Assembly: GCA_027486345.1 (NCBI GenBank) | Contig: JAIXPH010000036.1 | Coordinates: forward strand, 186,001-250,000 | Source: Paracoccaceae bacterium | Lineage (GTDB): Bacteria > Pseudomonadota > Alphaproteobacteria > Rhodobacterales > Rhodobacteraceae | Length of the DNA stretch: 64,000 bases | Direction: 5' to 3' | Shown: piece after piece, positions 46,148 through 57,283 of the stretch | Position numbering within the stretch: position 1 is the first letter of the stretch | How the letters are laid out: each line of letters begins with the position of its first letter | The notes under the pieces: generated by a model | Seen by the model: only the letters and a program-made list of their open reading frames with translations | What the model was told of the DNA's origin: nothing | The model's database searches: none | Translations under genes and position numbers: made by a program

Positions 46148-46518
46148 TTGTCCAGGGCGACCTTGCCCGGGCCATTGGCGGCCAGGAGCAGGAAGCCGCC
46201 CGCGATGGCGAGGTTTTTCAGGAACATGACCATCTGGGTCTGGTCGGCGAAATTGTTGTGATAGAGCGCGGCAGAGACCACGCAGAAGGCCGCCCCGGCA
46301 AGGCCGACCCAGCGGGTCTGAAAGCCGATGACCAGCAGGACGCCGACCGCGATTTCAAAGAGGATCGCGGGCCATGCCAGAAATGCAGGCAGACCGCCCG
46401 ATTGCAGATAGCCCGTAAAGCCCTGCACATCGGCCAGTTTGCCAAACCCGGCCAGCAGGAAAAGCACGGCGATCAGGATGCGCCCGACCAGCGGGGCGTA
46501 GGTGTTGATAGCGTTCAT
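46144..46518 (-). CDS. DoxX family membrane protein
   Basis: Inner-membrane protein of 124 residues with four hydrophobic segments. The DoxX opening is PLVGRILIAVLFLLAGFGKLAD, with YLQSGGLP and FEIAVGVLLVIGFQTRW following. Relatives are linked to redox or thiosulfate functions, but the role here is unknown. ATG 46518 follows GAGGGACACGTT. It lies downstream of the gyrA-linked small gene. Confidence 0.87.
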   Translation of the reverse strand: MNAINTYAPLVGRILIAVLFLLAGFGKLADVQGFTGYLQSGGLPAFLAWPAILFEIAVGVLLVIGFQTRWVGLAGAAFCVVSAALYHNNFADQTQMVMFLKNLAIAGGFLLLAANGPGKVALDK

Positions 46519-46589
46519 AACGTGTCCCTCGATAAGCGGCCCGTTCACGCGGCGCGCAGGCGGGACGTTAACCAAGGGACCGCCCCCAA

Positions 46590-46603
46590 TGATAGCGCTA
46601 CCA
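46590..46603. promoter_or_regulatory. LacI-type palindrome upstream of doxX
   Basis: TGATAGCGCTACCA: near-perfect 14-bp palindrome centred on GCGC (one mismatched pair), the form of LacI-family operators. It lies about 72 nt upstream of the doxX start. No LacI-type gene is in the window. Confidence 0.4.
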
Positions 46604-46633
46604 GCGCAAGGCGTCTCTGCGCAGATGCACAGA

Positions 46634-46939
46634 TCAACGCGCCACAAGAGATTTTCGTTCTGCCATGACGAAGGTCAGGGGATCATTGATCTTGACGCCC
46701 AAGGCCGCCGCCTTCTGGAAGAATCCCGGTGCGGGCAGTCCGGGGGTCAGCTTTGCCTCAAGCACCGCCGCGCGGAAGGGGCGGCCTTGGGCCGCGTCTT
46801 CCTCCATCAGCGCCTCCAGCGCTGCGGTCAAAACGGCAACGCGCCAGCCCAGGGACTGGGCCAGCGCGCCGTAGGTCACCGTTTTTTCCTGCGCGGCCAA
46901 ATCCATCAGCCGCGCGGAGAGGGTTTCCAGATCACTCAT
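46634..46939 (-). CDS. hypothetical protein (101 aa), small winged-helix-like
   Basis: Not firmly identified. The segment EKTVTYGALAQSLGWRVAVLTAALEALMEED resembles the DNA-binding-type helix pair with the KxVTYGxLAxxLG motif, and AKLTPGLPAPGFF recalls small phage/host proteins with a TGLPGEGF motif. It starts 8 nt after the gyrA stop (or overlaps it if ATG 46954 is used), so it is co-transcribed with gyrA. Function unknown. Confidence 0.65.
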   Translation of the reverse strand: MSDLETLSARLMDLAAQEKTVTYGALAQSLGWRVAVLTAALEALMEEDAAQGRPFRAAVLEAKLTPGLPAPGFFQKAAALGVKINDPLTFVMAERKSLVAR

Positions 46940-46946
46940 CGCCCCA

Positions 46947-49661
46947 TTATTCATCGCCCTGTTCGGCGACACGGGCGACGGAGACGACTTCCTCGCCCTC
47001 ACCCACCGAGAAGACCTTGACCCCACCGGCAGAGCGCGAGCGGAAGCTGATCTGGTCCACCGGCACCCGGATGGATTGACCGGTCGAGGTAGCCAGCATG
47101 ATCTGATCCGACAGTTCCACCGGGAAGGAGGCAACCAGCGCCCCGCCCCGCATCGCGCCGTCCATCGCCTTGACGCCCATGCCGCCGCGCCCGCGCACCG
47201 GGTAGCCGTGGCTGGACGACAGTTTCCCCGTGCCCTTGGCGGTGATGGTCAGGATCAGGTCTTCGATGGCCGACATTTCGGCATAGCGTTCCGGCGAAAG
47301 CTGGCCCGCATCGACGGCTTCTTCCTCTTCATCCGCCTCGGCGTCATCCTCCACCGCACCGGCCATCAGGCGGCGCTGTTTGAGGTAAGCCTCGCGCTCT
47401 TCGGGGGTGGCCTCGAAATGGCGGATGATCGCCATCGACACCACGCTGTCCCCTTCGGCCAGACGGATGCCGCGCACGCCGGTGGAACCGCGCGATTTGA
47501 ACACGCGGATGTCGGTGGTGGGGAAGCGGATCGCCCGGCCCCCGGCGGTGACCAGCATGACATCGTCATTCTCATCGGCAATCGCCGCATTCACCAGCGT
47601 GACGCCGTCGGGCAGGTTCATCGCGATCTTGCCGTTGCGTTTCACATTGGTGAAATCCGACAGGTCATTCTGGCGCACATCGCCGTCCGAGGTGGCAAAG
47701 ACGATCTGCAGCTTGTCCCAATCCGCCTCTGGCACATCCACCGGCATCAGCGCGGCGATGGACACGCCCGCGTCAATCGGCAGGATGTTGACCAGCGCCT
47801 TGCCCTTGGCGGTGCGGCCCGCCAGCGGCAGGCGCCAGCATTTCAGCTTGTAGACCATGCCATCGGTGGTGAAGAACAACAGATGCGTGTGGGTGTTGGC
47901 CACGAAGAGCGTGGTAACCACATCATCTTCCTTGGTCGCCATGGACGACAGGCCCTTGCCGCCACGGCGCTGCGCGCGGAATTCGGCCAGGGGCGTGCGC
48001 TTGATGTAACCGCCGGAGGTTACTGTGACGACCATATCCTCGCGCTCGATCAGGTCCTCATCGTCCATGTCGCCGGCCCAATCGACGATCTCTGTCCGGC
48101 GCGGCACGGCGAAATTGGCCTTCACCTCGCGCAGCTCGTCAGAGATGATCGCCATGATCCGGTCCCGGCTGCCAAGGATGTCGAGGTAATCCTTGATCCT
48201 GGCGGCGAGTTCTTCCAACTCGTCCGTCACCTCTTTCACGCCGAGCGCGGTCAGGCGTTGCAGGCGCAAATCGAGGATGGCGCGGGCCTGCGCCTCGGAC
48301 AGGTTATAGGTGCCGTCGTCATTCAGCGTGTGGCTGGGATCATCGATCAGGCGGATGTAATCGGCGATGTCCTGCGCGGGCCAGCGCCGGGTCATCAGCC
48401 GTTCGCGCGCCTCGGCCGCATCGGCAGAGGAGCGGATGGTGCGGACCACCTCATCCACATTGGACACGGCAACCGCCAGACCGCAGAGGATATGGCTGCG
48501 CTCGCGCGCCTTGCGCAATTCGTAAGCGGTGCGGCGCGCGACCACCTCCTCGCGGAAGGTGATGAAATGCGTGAGGAAATCCCGCAGCGTCAATTGTTCG
48601 GGACGCCCGCCGTTCAGCGCCAGCATGTTGCAGCCGAAGGTGGTCTGCATCTGGGTGAACCGGTACAACTGGTTCAGCACCACATCGGGCGTCGCGTCGC
48701 GTTTCAACTCGATCACCACGCGGATGCCGATGCGGTCGGATTCGTCGGCGATGCTGGCGATGCCTTCCAGCTTTTTCTCGCGCACCAGTTCCGCCATCTT
48801 CTCGATCATGGCGGCCTTGTTCACCTGATAGGGAATTTCGTCGAGGATGATGGCGAAGCGGTCCTTGCGCACCTCTTCGATGCGGGTCTTGGCCCGGATG
48901 ATGACCGACCCCCGTCCTTCGAGATAGGCCTTGCGCGCGCCCGACCGGCCAAGGATCGTGGCCCCGGTGGGAAAGTCCGGGGCAGGGATGATCTCCATCA
49001 GCGCCTCGGTCGAGAGATCCGGGTTTTCGATCAGGGCCAGCGTGCCGTCGATCACTTCGCCAAGGTTGTGCGGCGGAATGTTCGTGGCCATGCCGACCGC
49101 GATGCCGCCCGCGCCATTGACCAGCATATTGGGAAAGCGGGCGGGCAGGACGGTGGGTTCCTTGTCCTTGCCGTCGTAATTGTCCTGAAAATCGACCGTG
49201 TCCTTGTCGATGTCAGCCATCAGAAAGGCGGCGGGCTTGTCCATGCGCACTTCGGTGTAGCGCATCGCCGCCGCCGTATCGCCGTCCATCGAGCCGAAGT
49301 TGCCCTGCCCGTCCAACAGCTTCAGCGACATCGAAAACGGCTGCGCCATCCGCACCAGCGCGTCATAGATCGCCGAGTCGCCATGGGGGTGGTATTTCCC
49401 CATCGTGTCGCCCACCGGACGCGCCGACTTTCGGTAGGACTTGTCATGGGTGTTGCCGGATTCATGCATCGCATAAAGGATGCGGCGGTGCACCGGCTTA
49501 AGCCCGTCGCGCAGGTCAGGGATCGCGCGCGAGACGATCACGCTCATGGCATAGTCCAGATAGGCGGTCTTCATCTCATCCGAGATGGACACCTGCGGCC
49601 CGTGCCACGGGTTTTTCGGGGCGGAATCTTCGGTGTTTTCCGGGGTATCGGGCGTATCGGT
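46947..49661 (-). CDS. gyrA: DNA gyrase subunit A
   Basis: Breakage-reunion subunit of DNA gyrase, about 904 residues. The catalytic tyrosine is Y136 ([10 protein letters not shown]). The quinolone-resistance region reads [20 protein letters not shown] with S97 and D101 (E. coli S83 and D87), the sensitive-type residues. C-terminal beta-pinwheel repeats follow, with an acidic insert near [11 protein letters not shown]. No ATG is available: I prefer TTG 49661 (AGGAAGG ten nt upstream) over TTG 49685. The start is the least certain part. Confidence 0.95.
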   Translation of the reverse strand, partial: TDTPDTPENTEDSAPKNPWHGPQVSISDEMKTAYLDYAMSVIVSRAIPDLRDGLKPVHRRILYAMHESGNTHDKSYRKSARPVGDTMGKYHPHGDSAIYDALVRMAQPFSMSLKLLDGQGNFGSMDGDTAAAMRYTEVRMDKPAAFLMADIDKDTVDFQDNYDGKDKEPTVLPARFPNMLVNGAGGIAVGMATNIPPHNLGEVIDGTLALIENPDLSTEALMEIIPAPDFPTGATILGRSGARKAYLEGRGSVIIRAKTRIEEVRKDRFAIILDEIPYQVNKAAMIEKMAELVREKKLEGIASIADESDRIGIRVVIELKRDATPDVVLNQLYRFTQMQTTFGCNMLALNGGRPEQLTLRDFLTHFITFREEVVARRTAYELRKARERSHILCGLAVAVSNVDEVVRTIRSSADAAEARERLMTRRWPAQDIADYIRLIDDPSHTLNDDGTYNLSEAQARAILDLRLQRLTALGVKEVTDELEELAARIKDYLDILGSRDRIMAIISDELREVKANFAVPRRTEIVDWAGDMDDEDLIEREDMVVTVTSGGYIKRTPLAEFRAQRRGGKGLSSMATKEDDVVTTLFVANTHTHLLFFTTDGMVYKLKCWRLPLAGRTAKGKALVNILPIDAGVSIAALMPVDVPEADWDKLQIVFATSDGDVRQNDLSDFTNVKRNGKIAMNLPDGVTLVNAAIADENDDVMLVTAGGRAIRFPTTDIRVFKSRGSTGVRGIRLAEGDSVVSMAIIRHFEATPEEREAYLKQRRLMAGAVEDDAEADEEEEAVDAGQLSPERYAEMSAIEDLILTITAKGTGKLSSSHGYPVRGRGGMGVKAMDGAMRGGALVASFPVELSDQIMLATSTGQSIRVPVDQISFRSRSAGGVKVFSVGEGEEVVSVARVAEQGDE

Positions 49662-49857
49662 CAAAGCGCCTGCGCCTTCCTGCAAGTGGTCTAGATATGG
49701 TTGCCTGCGACCTTACACCATCCCTTATCTGGGGTGCAATGGCGCAGGGCGCGGGCGGCTGGCAGCCAGCTAGGGTGAGTGCCAATATACTGAAATCGTT
49801 GACATAAATCGCAGTCATGGCAGTCTTGAGTTACCGGCCCGTGACAAGAGGTTGCTC

Positions 49858-50139
49858 ATGCCCAAACCACAGGATCATTCAGAGACCGCGCTCATGCTGA
49901 AAGGATACGGTCTGACCACGGCGGAAATCTTCTACCGCATGCCGGATTATCGCAATGTTCTCAACACCTTCGTCTGGCAGCACTATGATGTGGCCCCCGA
50001 TTATCCGGAGCTTTTCCGCTTCATCGAGTTCTGGCAGGACAAGATCGAAGGCCCGCTGCATTCGGTGCGCTTCACCCATCGCAAGCTGATCAGCCCGGGA
50101 GAGTGGCGCAATGTGGTGGGGGAATGGCGGTTGAATTGA
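49858..50139 (+). CDS. usg: Usg family protein
   Basis: Small conserved alphaproteobacterial protein of 93 residues: LKGYGLTTAEIFYRMPDYRNVLNTFVWQ then APDYPELFRFIEFWQDKIEGPLHSVRFTHRKLISPGEWRNV, the whole Usg domain. Function unknown; in other Alphaproteobacteria the gene lies near trp genes. ATG 49858 has AAGAGG six nt upstream. A TTGACA at 49799-49804 is a candidate -35, but the -10 is poor. Confidence 0.9.
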   Translation: MPKPQDHSETALMLKGYGLTTAEIFYRMPDYRNVLNTFVWQHYDVAPDYPELFRFIEFWQDKIEGPLHSVRFTHRKLISPGEWRNVVGEWRLN

Positions 50140-50152
50140 GGGCGTGAGGGCG

Positions 50153-50196
50153 CAACGGTTGAACCGGACCGGGACCCAAAGTCCCGGTCCGCGCGC
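50153..50196 (+). repeat. palindromic repeat family C, copy 2
   Basis: Same 11-bp arms as copy 1: CGGACCGGGAC (50165-50175), CCAAA, GTCCCGGTCCG (50181-50191), plus flanking CAACGGTTGAAC and CGCGC. Begins 14 nt after the usg stop, oriented as in copy 1. Confidence 0.85.
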
Positions 50197-50261
50197 AGAC
50201 CGCCCCCTCTGTCTGCGCGCCAGAGGCGCACATCCCGGCGCTCTGCACGCGAACCTACGGC

Positions 50262-50300
50262 GGCGGGATGAAACGCTCCACCGGAGCCTTTCATCCCGCC
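50262..50300. terminator. long hairpin between convergent usg and hisI
   Basis: GGCGGGATGAAA (50262-50273) and TTTCATCCCGCC (50289-50300), 12-bp arms, with an inner GCTCC/GGAGC stem (50275-50279/50283-50287). It lies 24 nt beyond the hisI stop. No U-tract, but the total stem is 17 bp. Confidence 0.6.
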
Positions 50301-50323
50301 TTGCGCCCCACCTCAAAGGCCAG

Positions 50324-50683
50324 TCACACCATCGGTTCGGACAGCACCACCTCTGCCCCCTCCTGCACCGCCGTGTAAAAACACGACCGCCGGTTGGTGT
50401 GGCAGGCTGGACCCTCTTGCGTGACCAAGGCCAAGAGGCAATCGCGGTCGCAATCCAGCCGCAACTCCACCAGTCGCTGCACATGGCCTGACGTCTCGCC
50501 CTTGATCCAGAACGACTGGCGCGACCGGCTCCAATAGGTCACCCGGCCCGTCGCCAGCGTCTGCGCCACAGCATCGGCGTTCATCCACGCCAGCATCAGC
50601 ACCTCGCCGCTGACATGATCCTGCGCGATGCAGGGGATCAACCCGTTGGCATCATACTTTAGGCTTGCGGCGTCAAAGCGCAT
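50324..50683 (-). CDS. hisI: phosphoribosyl-AMP cyclohydrolase
   Basis: Third step of histidine biosynthesis; 119 residues, the single-function form without HisE. Mg ligands D77, D79 and D81 (LDCDRDC), Zn cysteines C78, C94 and C101, plus WMNADA and YWSRSRQSFWIKGETSGH. Not part of a his operon here. Confidence 0.95.
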   Translation of the reverse strand: MRFDAASLKYDANGLIPCIAQDHVSGEVLMLAWMNADAVAQTLATGRVTYWSRSRQSFWIKGETSGHVQRLVELRLDCDRDCLLALVTQEGPACHTNRRSCFYTAVQEGAEVVLSEPMV

Positions 50684-50751
50684 CGGGGTTGTCCTTGGCA
50701 GGGGCGCGGTCGGGGTCTATCTAAGAGGGACTGAGACGAAGGGAAACCCCG

Positions 50752-51201
50752 ATGGCCGACGCCGATCTGGTCAAACTCTACTCCGGCCGCATTCTGGAAC
50801 TCGCCGCCGACATCCCGCATCTGGGGCGGCTGGCCGGGGCGCACGGGACGGCGCGGAAACGCTCCCCCCTCTGCGGATCGACGGTGACGGTCGATCTGGC
50901 GCTGACCGGCGACCGCATCGCCGACTACCGGCAGGATGTGAAGGCCTGCGCCCTGGGCCAAGCGGCGGCCTCGGTCGTCGGCGGCGCCGTCATTGGCACA
51001 ACCCGCGATCAGGTGGCCACAGCACGGGCGGAACTGGAAGCGATGCTCAAACGCGGCGGCCCTGCCCCCTCTGCCCCGTTCCACGGGCTGGAGGTGCTGA
51101 TGCCCGCCCGTGATTATGCCAACCGCCATGCCTCGATCCTCTTGGCCCTTGATGCCACGCTGGAGGCCTTCGACGCCGCCCGCGCTGCGCAGAGCGCATA
51201 A
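50752..51201 (+). CDS. NifU/IscU-like iron-sulfur scaffold protein
   Basis: A 149-residue NifU_N domain protein. C41 (SPLCGSTVTVDL) and C66 (KACALGQAAASVV) match the first two cluster-binding cysteines of IscU/SufU. The third is missing: the C-terminal MPARDYANRHASILLAL aligns with the xxRxxC motif but has His at the Cys position, and no other Cys follows. It may therefore be a carrier variant or non-canonical scaffold. Single gene; no isc/suf genes adjacent. Confidence 0.83.
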   Translation: MADADLVKLYSGRILELAADIPHLGRLAGAHGTARKRSPLCGSTVTVDLALTGDRIADYRQDVKACALGQAAASVVGGAVIGTTRDQVATARAELEAMLKRGGPAPSAPFHGLEVLMPARDYANRHASILLALDATLEAFDAARAAQSA

Positions 51202-51230
51202 AAAACCGCCGCGCGTCACGGGGACGGCGG
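51200..51230 (-). terminator. terminator-like hairpin, minus direction
   Basis: CCGCCG (51206-51211) and CGGCGG (51225-51230) with a 13-nt loop. On the minus strand the stem is followed by TTTTTT (51205-51200). It lies at the 3' end of the convergent scaffold gene. Confidence 0.5.
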
Positions 51231-51333
51231 CGGCAGTGGCGTGTCGTTCCGGGCAAGGCGCGATGGACAGGTCAGGATCGCGCGGGCGTCACTTGGGGAC
51301 AGACGCGGCCCGGCAAAGACCGCAGGCAGTGGC

Positions 51334-51354
51334 AAAAAAGGGTCAGGCAGACCC
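51334..51354 (-). terminator. rho-independent terminator of the small membrane protein gene
   Basis: Minus strand GGGTC (51354-51350), loop TGCCT, GACCC (51344-51340), then TTTTTT (51339-51334). It overlaps the stop codon. Confidence 0.65.
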
Positions 51355-51465
51355 AACGAGGTGAAGGCCAACGACAAGGGCCGAGAACAGCACCACGACC
51401 CCGACCGTGTCTTCGATCAGCGTGGCACGGGCGCGAAACAGGATGTCTTTCAATTCCGTCAGCAT
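51343..51465 (-). CDS. small membrane protein (40 aa)
   Basis: Easily overlooked gene downstream of recG. The 40 residues start MLTELKDILFRARATLIED, an amphipathic helix, followed by one hydrophobic span TVGVVVLFSALVVGLHLVG (about residues 20-38). Support: a strong GGAGGA (51471-51476) five nt before the ATG, high third-position GC, and a terminator overlapping the stop. Function unknown; single-span proteins of this shape often regulate membrane complexes. Confidence 0.7.
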   Translation of the reverse strand: MLTELKDILFRARATLIEDTVGVVVLFSALVVGLHLVGSA

Positions 51466-51513
51466 CTTCGTCCTCCAGTCCTTTGGATGGGCTTCGTTGC
51501 CTATTTGTTCTCA

Positions 51514-51528
51514 CGATTCGCCGAATCG
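51514..51528. repeat. palindrome between recG and the small membrane protein gene
   Basis: CGATTCG (51514-51520), C, CGAATCG (51522-51528): 7-bp perfect arms around one base, 48 nt upstream of the small gene. Operator-like spacing; factor unknown. Confidence 0.4.
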
Positions 51529-51574
51529 GGCAAGAACTTTTTAGGAACATCCGTGAACTTTCGATTAACGCGCC

Positions 51575-53658
51575 TCAGCCGACCGAGAGCAGCCGGATCG
51601 CGCGGTCCTGCTCCAAAAGCCACAACAGCGTCCGCGCGGCGCGGCCACGCGGGGATTGCAGCGCCGGATCATCGGCCAGCAGCCGACGCGCATCGCTTTG
51701 CGCGATGGCCATCAAGGCCCCCTGCCGTTCCAGATCGGCAACCCGAAAGCGCGGTAGACCCGATTGCGCCGTGCCGATCAGATCGCCCGCGCCGCGCATG
51801 GACAAATCTTCTTCGGCGATGCGGAAACCATCCTCGGTGTCGCGCAGCACCTTCAACCGCCGCTCGCCGGTTTCGGTCAGGGGGGCCTGATACATCAAGA
51901 GACAGGTCGACTCGGCACTGCCGCGCCCGACCCGCCCGCGCAGCTGGTGCAATTGCGCCAGACCGAAAGTCTCGGCCCGCTCCACCACCATGATTGATGC
52001 GTTGGGCACGTTCACCCCCACCTCGATCACCGTGGTCGCCACCAGCACCTGCGTCTGCCCGGCCACAAAGCGCGCCATCGCGGCATCCTTGTCGGCGGGG
52101 GGCATCTGGCCATGCACCAATCCGACACGATCCCCGAGCGCCGCGCGCAGATGGGCAAAGCGCGCCTCGGCGCTGGCGTAATCCAGCACTTCGGAATCCT
52201 CGACGAGAGGGCAGACCCAATAGGCCTGCCGCCCCTCGGCCAGCGCCTGCCGCAGATGCGCCACCACCTCATCCATCCGTCCGGTCGAGACCAGCGCCGT
52301 GCGGATCGGCTTCCGCCCCGCCGGTTTCTCATCCAGGACCGAAACATCCATGTCGCCATAACTTGCCAGCGCGAGGCTGCGCGGAATGGGCGTGGCGGTC
52401 ATCACCAGCGTATCGGTCGCCAGACCCTTGGCCCCCAACTCCATCCGCTGGGCGACGCCGAAACGGTGCTGTTCATCCACCACGGCAAGGCGCAGGTCGT
52501 GGAAATGCACATCCTTCTGGAACACCGCATGGGTGCCCACCAGAATGTCAATCTTCCCCTCCGCCAGATCGGCCAGTTTCGCCGCACGCTCACCGCCCTT
52601 GTCGCGGCCCGTCAGCAATTCCAGCCGCACGCCCGCCGCTGCCGCCAAAGGCTCCAACCCCTCATGGTGTTGACGGGCAAGGATTTCGGTGGGGGCCATC
52701 ATCACGCCCTGACCGCCGCCTTCCACCGCGACCAGAAGCGACAGAAACGCCACCAAGGTCTTGCCCGCGCCCACATCGCCTTGCAGCAAACGGTTCATCC
52801 GCAGCGGGTTTTCCATGTCCAGCGCGATTTCGGCCACCGCACGGGTCTGCGCCCCGGTCGGCTGATAAGGAAGCGATGCCAAGACCTTGCGCTGCAAATC
52901 CCCCGTGCCGCGCGTCACCTGCCCCTTGCCCCGGCGCAAGGCCGCACGGGCGAGCGACAGTGTCAGTTGATGGGCGAACAGCTCATCATAGGCCAGCCTG
53001 ACCCGCGCGGGATCGGTCGGTGACAAGTCGATCTGCGCTTTCGGCGCATGCACCCGCGCGATGGCGGTGGCCCAATCCGGCCAGCCCTCCCGCGCCAGCA
53101 AAGGCCCATCGATCCATTCCGGCAGGACCGGCGTGCGGGCGAGTGTGGCCGCCACAGCCTTGGCCACCTGCTTTTGCGTGATGCCCGCCGTCAGGGGATA
53201 GACGGGTTCAAACGGCGGCAATTCGCCCGCCTCTTCGACCCGCAAGACATGGTCGGGATGCACCATCTGGGCGATGCCGTCGAAAAGTTCGACCTTGCCC
53301 GAAATCAACCTGCGCTGCCCCGTCGGCAAAAGCTTGGTCAGGTAATCGCCGCGCGCGTGAAAGAACACCAGTTGGAATTCCAGCAAGGAATCCCGAACAT
53401 TTATTCGGTAAGGCTTGCCCTTGGTGCGGGGCGGCAGGTGGTTTGCCACCTCCACCTCCACCGTCACGGTGCAGGGCGGCACCACATCGCGGACCGAGGC
53501 TTTGCGGCTTCGGTCCACCCCGGAATGGGGCAGAAGGAACAGCAAATCCTTGGGCTTTTCAACCCCAAGCGATTGAAACAGCTTGGCAATCTTTGGCCCC
53601 ACGCCGTCCAGCGTTTCCAATTCAGCAAACAGCGGGAACAGCTCTGCCGGACGCGACA

Positions 53659-53659
<1 letters not shown>
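51575..53659 (-). CDS. recG: ATP-dependent DNA helicase RecG
   Basis: Branch-migration helicase for replication-fork reversal and recombination, 694 residues. The N-terminal wedge (OB) domain is followed by motif I QGDVGAGKT, the DEQH-type motif II (VVDEQHRFGV), TATPIPRSL (III), and VATTVIEVGVNVPNA with QLRGRVGR (V-VI). Helicase motif II reads DEQH as expected for RecG. The start overlaps the ligA stop by one base (TGATG). Confidence 0.95.
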
Positions 53660-55935
<2,276 letters not shown>

Positions 55936-55982
55936 TTAGGGGCGGTGCAGGTCATCGTCCAGCGGGGAAAGCGCGCGTCGGA

Positions 55983-56702
55983 TCAGCCGGCCGCCGCGAT
56001 GGACACACGGCGCAGCGCCATTTCCGGCACCGGGTCGCGCATCACATAGCCCCGGCCCCAGACGGTTTCGATGTAATTGTCACCCCCCGTCGCCTCGGCC
56101 AGTTTCTTGCGCAGCTTGCAGATGAAGACGTCGATGATCTTCAACTCCGGCTCATCCATGCCGCCGTACAGGTGGTTGAGGAACATTTCCTTCGTCAGGG
56201 TTGTGCCCTTGCGCAAGGACAAGAGTTCCAGAATCTGGTATTCCTTGCCGGTCAGGTGGATGGTCTTGCCATTCGCCTCCACCGTCTTGGCGTCCAGATT
56301 GACCGAGACCGCACCGGTGCGGATGATCGACTGGGCATGACCCTTGGAGCGGCGGATGATGGCATGGATGCGGGCGATGAGCTCTTCGCGGTGGAAGGGC
56401 TTGGTCATGTAGTCATCCGCGCCGAAGCCGAAGCCCCGGATCTTGTTGTCGGTGTCGTCAGACCCGGAAAGAATCAGGATCGGCGTGTCGATCTTGGCCA
56501 GACGCAACTGGCGCAGCACTTCATGCCCGCTCATGTCCGGCAGGTTCAGGTCCAGGAGGATCAGGTCATAGTCATAAAGCTTGGCCAGATCGACACCGTC
56601 TTCGCCCAGATCGGTGCAATAGACGTTGAGGTTGGCATGGGTCAGCATCAATTCGATGCTGCGCGACGTCGCGGGGTCGTCCTCAACCAGAAGGATGCGC
56701 AT
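55983..56702 (-). CDS. ctrA: cell-cycle master response regulator CtrA
   Basis: OmpR-class regulator of 239 residues. In Caulobacter it controls division, motility and replication; in Rhodobacterales it governs motility, gene transfer agents and related traits through a CckA-ChpT relay. Receiver with phospho-acceptor D51 ([10 protein letters not shown]) and TKPFHREEL; winged helix with [33 protein letters not shown], the signature CtrA recognition region. SD GAGGAG lies upstream. A CtrA-type box lies at 56757, suggesting autoregulation. Confidence 0.97.
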   Translation of the reverse strand: MRILLVEDDPATSRSIELMLTHANLNVYCTDLGEDGVDLAKLYDYDLILLDLNLPDMSGHEVLRQLRLAKIDTPILILSGSDDTDNKIRGFGFGADDYMTKPFHREELIARIHAIIRRSKGHAQSIIRTGAVSVNLDAKTVEANGKTIHLTGKEYQILELLSLRKGTTLTKEMFLNHLYGGMDEPELKIIDVFICKLRKKLAEATGGDNYIETVWGRGYVMRDPVPEMALRRVSIAAAG

Positions 56703-56756
56703 TCACTACTCTCCTCGGGAACAGCGGTCATCTTGCGACACTGTGCCGGATACTCG

Positions 56757-56771
56757 TTAAACGAAGGTTAG
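56757..56771. promoter_or_regulatory. CtrA box upstream of ctrA
   Basis: TTAA-N7-TTAG (56757-56771), one mismatch from the full TTAA-N7-TTAA site, 55-69 nt upstream of the ctrA start and downstream of sciP. Fits autoregulation as known for CtrA. Confidence 0.6.
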
Positions 56772-56804
56772 CATGCCATAAAACGCCGCCAGTTCAAATC
56801 AATC

Positions 56805-57077
56805 TTACCGGTAGGACTTGAGTTTCGTCACACGCAACCCGGCCTCGCCATGATCGGCCACGGCCTTGCACCACAGGGAAAACTCTTCGTCCGACAGTCC
56901 GTAGCGCTTGACCGCCTCTTCCTGCGACAAAAGGCCGTGGGCCACCGCGCGCACCACCAGTGCCTTGCGCCGGGCGATCCAGCGCGTGGTGTCGGGCGGC
57001 GGCAAATCCGCCCGCGTGAGAATCTTTCCATCCGGCAAGGTCACCTGCCGGGGGCCATCCACCTTTTTCAGGAACAT
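56805..57077 (-). CDS. sciP: SciP-like CtrA inhibitor (DUF1153)
   Basis: Small helix-turn-helix protein of 90 residues: KVDGPRQVTLPDGKILTRADLPP, then TTRWIARRKALVVRAVAHGLLSQEEAVKRYGLSDEEFSLWCKAV. In Caulobacter SciP binds CtrA and blocks its activation of target promoters. Start ATG 57075-57077 with GAGGTGG upstream. It precedes ctrA by 102 nt on the same strand, so the regulator and its antagonist could be co-expressed. Confidence 0.9.
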   Translation of the reverse strand: MFLKKVDGPRQVTLPDGKILTRADLPPPDTTRWIARRKALVVRAVAHGLLSQEEAVKRYGLSDEEFSLWCKAVADHGEAGLRVTKLKSYR

Positions 57078-57096
57078 CGTCTTGTCCACCTCACCC

Positions 57097-57133
57097 TGCC
57101 CCGAAGGACCAACTGGGCCCCGAAGGACCAACT
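57097..57133 (-). repeat. tandem UUCG hairpins in the sciP leader
   Basis: CCCCGAAGGACCAACT occurs at 57099-57114 and again at 57118-57133 (period 19). On the minus strand each unit reads GGTCC-TTCG-GGG(C), so the sciP mRNA leader would carry two adjacent UUCG-tetraloop hairpins: a 5-bp stem at 57129-57116 and a 4-bp stem in the second. Confidence 0.6.
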
Positions 57134-57157
57134 TGTGCGGAGCGTGGCCCAGCAGGA

Positions 57158-57172
57158 TTAAGCAAGGGTGAA
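57158..57172. promoter_or_regulatory. possible CtrA half-type site between sciP and mnmA
   Basis: TTAA-N7-TGAA (57158-57172), one mismatch from TTAA-N7-TTAA, 81-95 nt upstream of the sciP start. Weaker than the site before ctrA, since single-mismatch matches are easy to find by chance. Confidence 0.35.
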
Positions 57173-57283
57173 GACCGGGGCTTGTGACTGCGTGGCATTT
57201 TCCTATATTCCGACGCATTCTGTCGGTCTTGCCAGACCCCCTTTGCCGCGCCCCGCCGCGCCGCCCTTTGGAAAGCCCAGCCC

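Noticed and set aside
47076-49694. Open frame of 872 codons antisense to gyrA
   Set aside because: A by-product of high GC and codon bias. The translation is Arg/His/Gly-rich with no recognisable domain, and gyrA on the other strand is certain.
49799-49827. Strong promoter for usg from TTGACA at 49799
   Set aside because: The -35 is perfect, but no 16-18 nt spacing gives a reasonable -10, so I did not list it as a feature.
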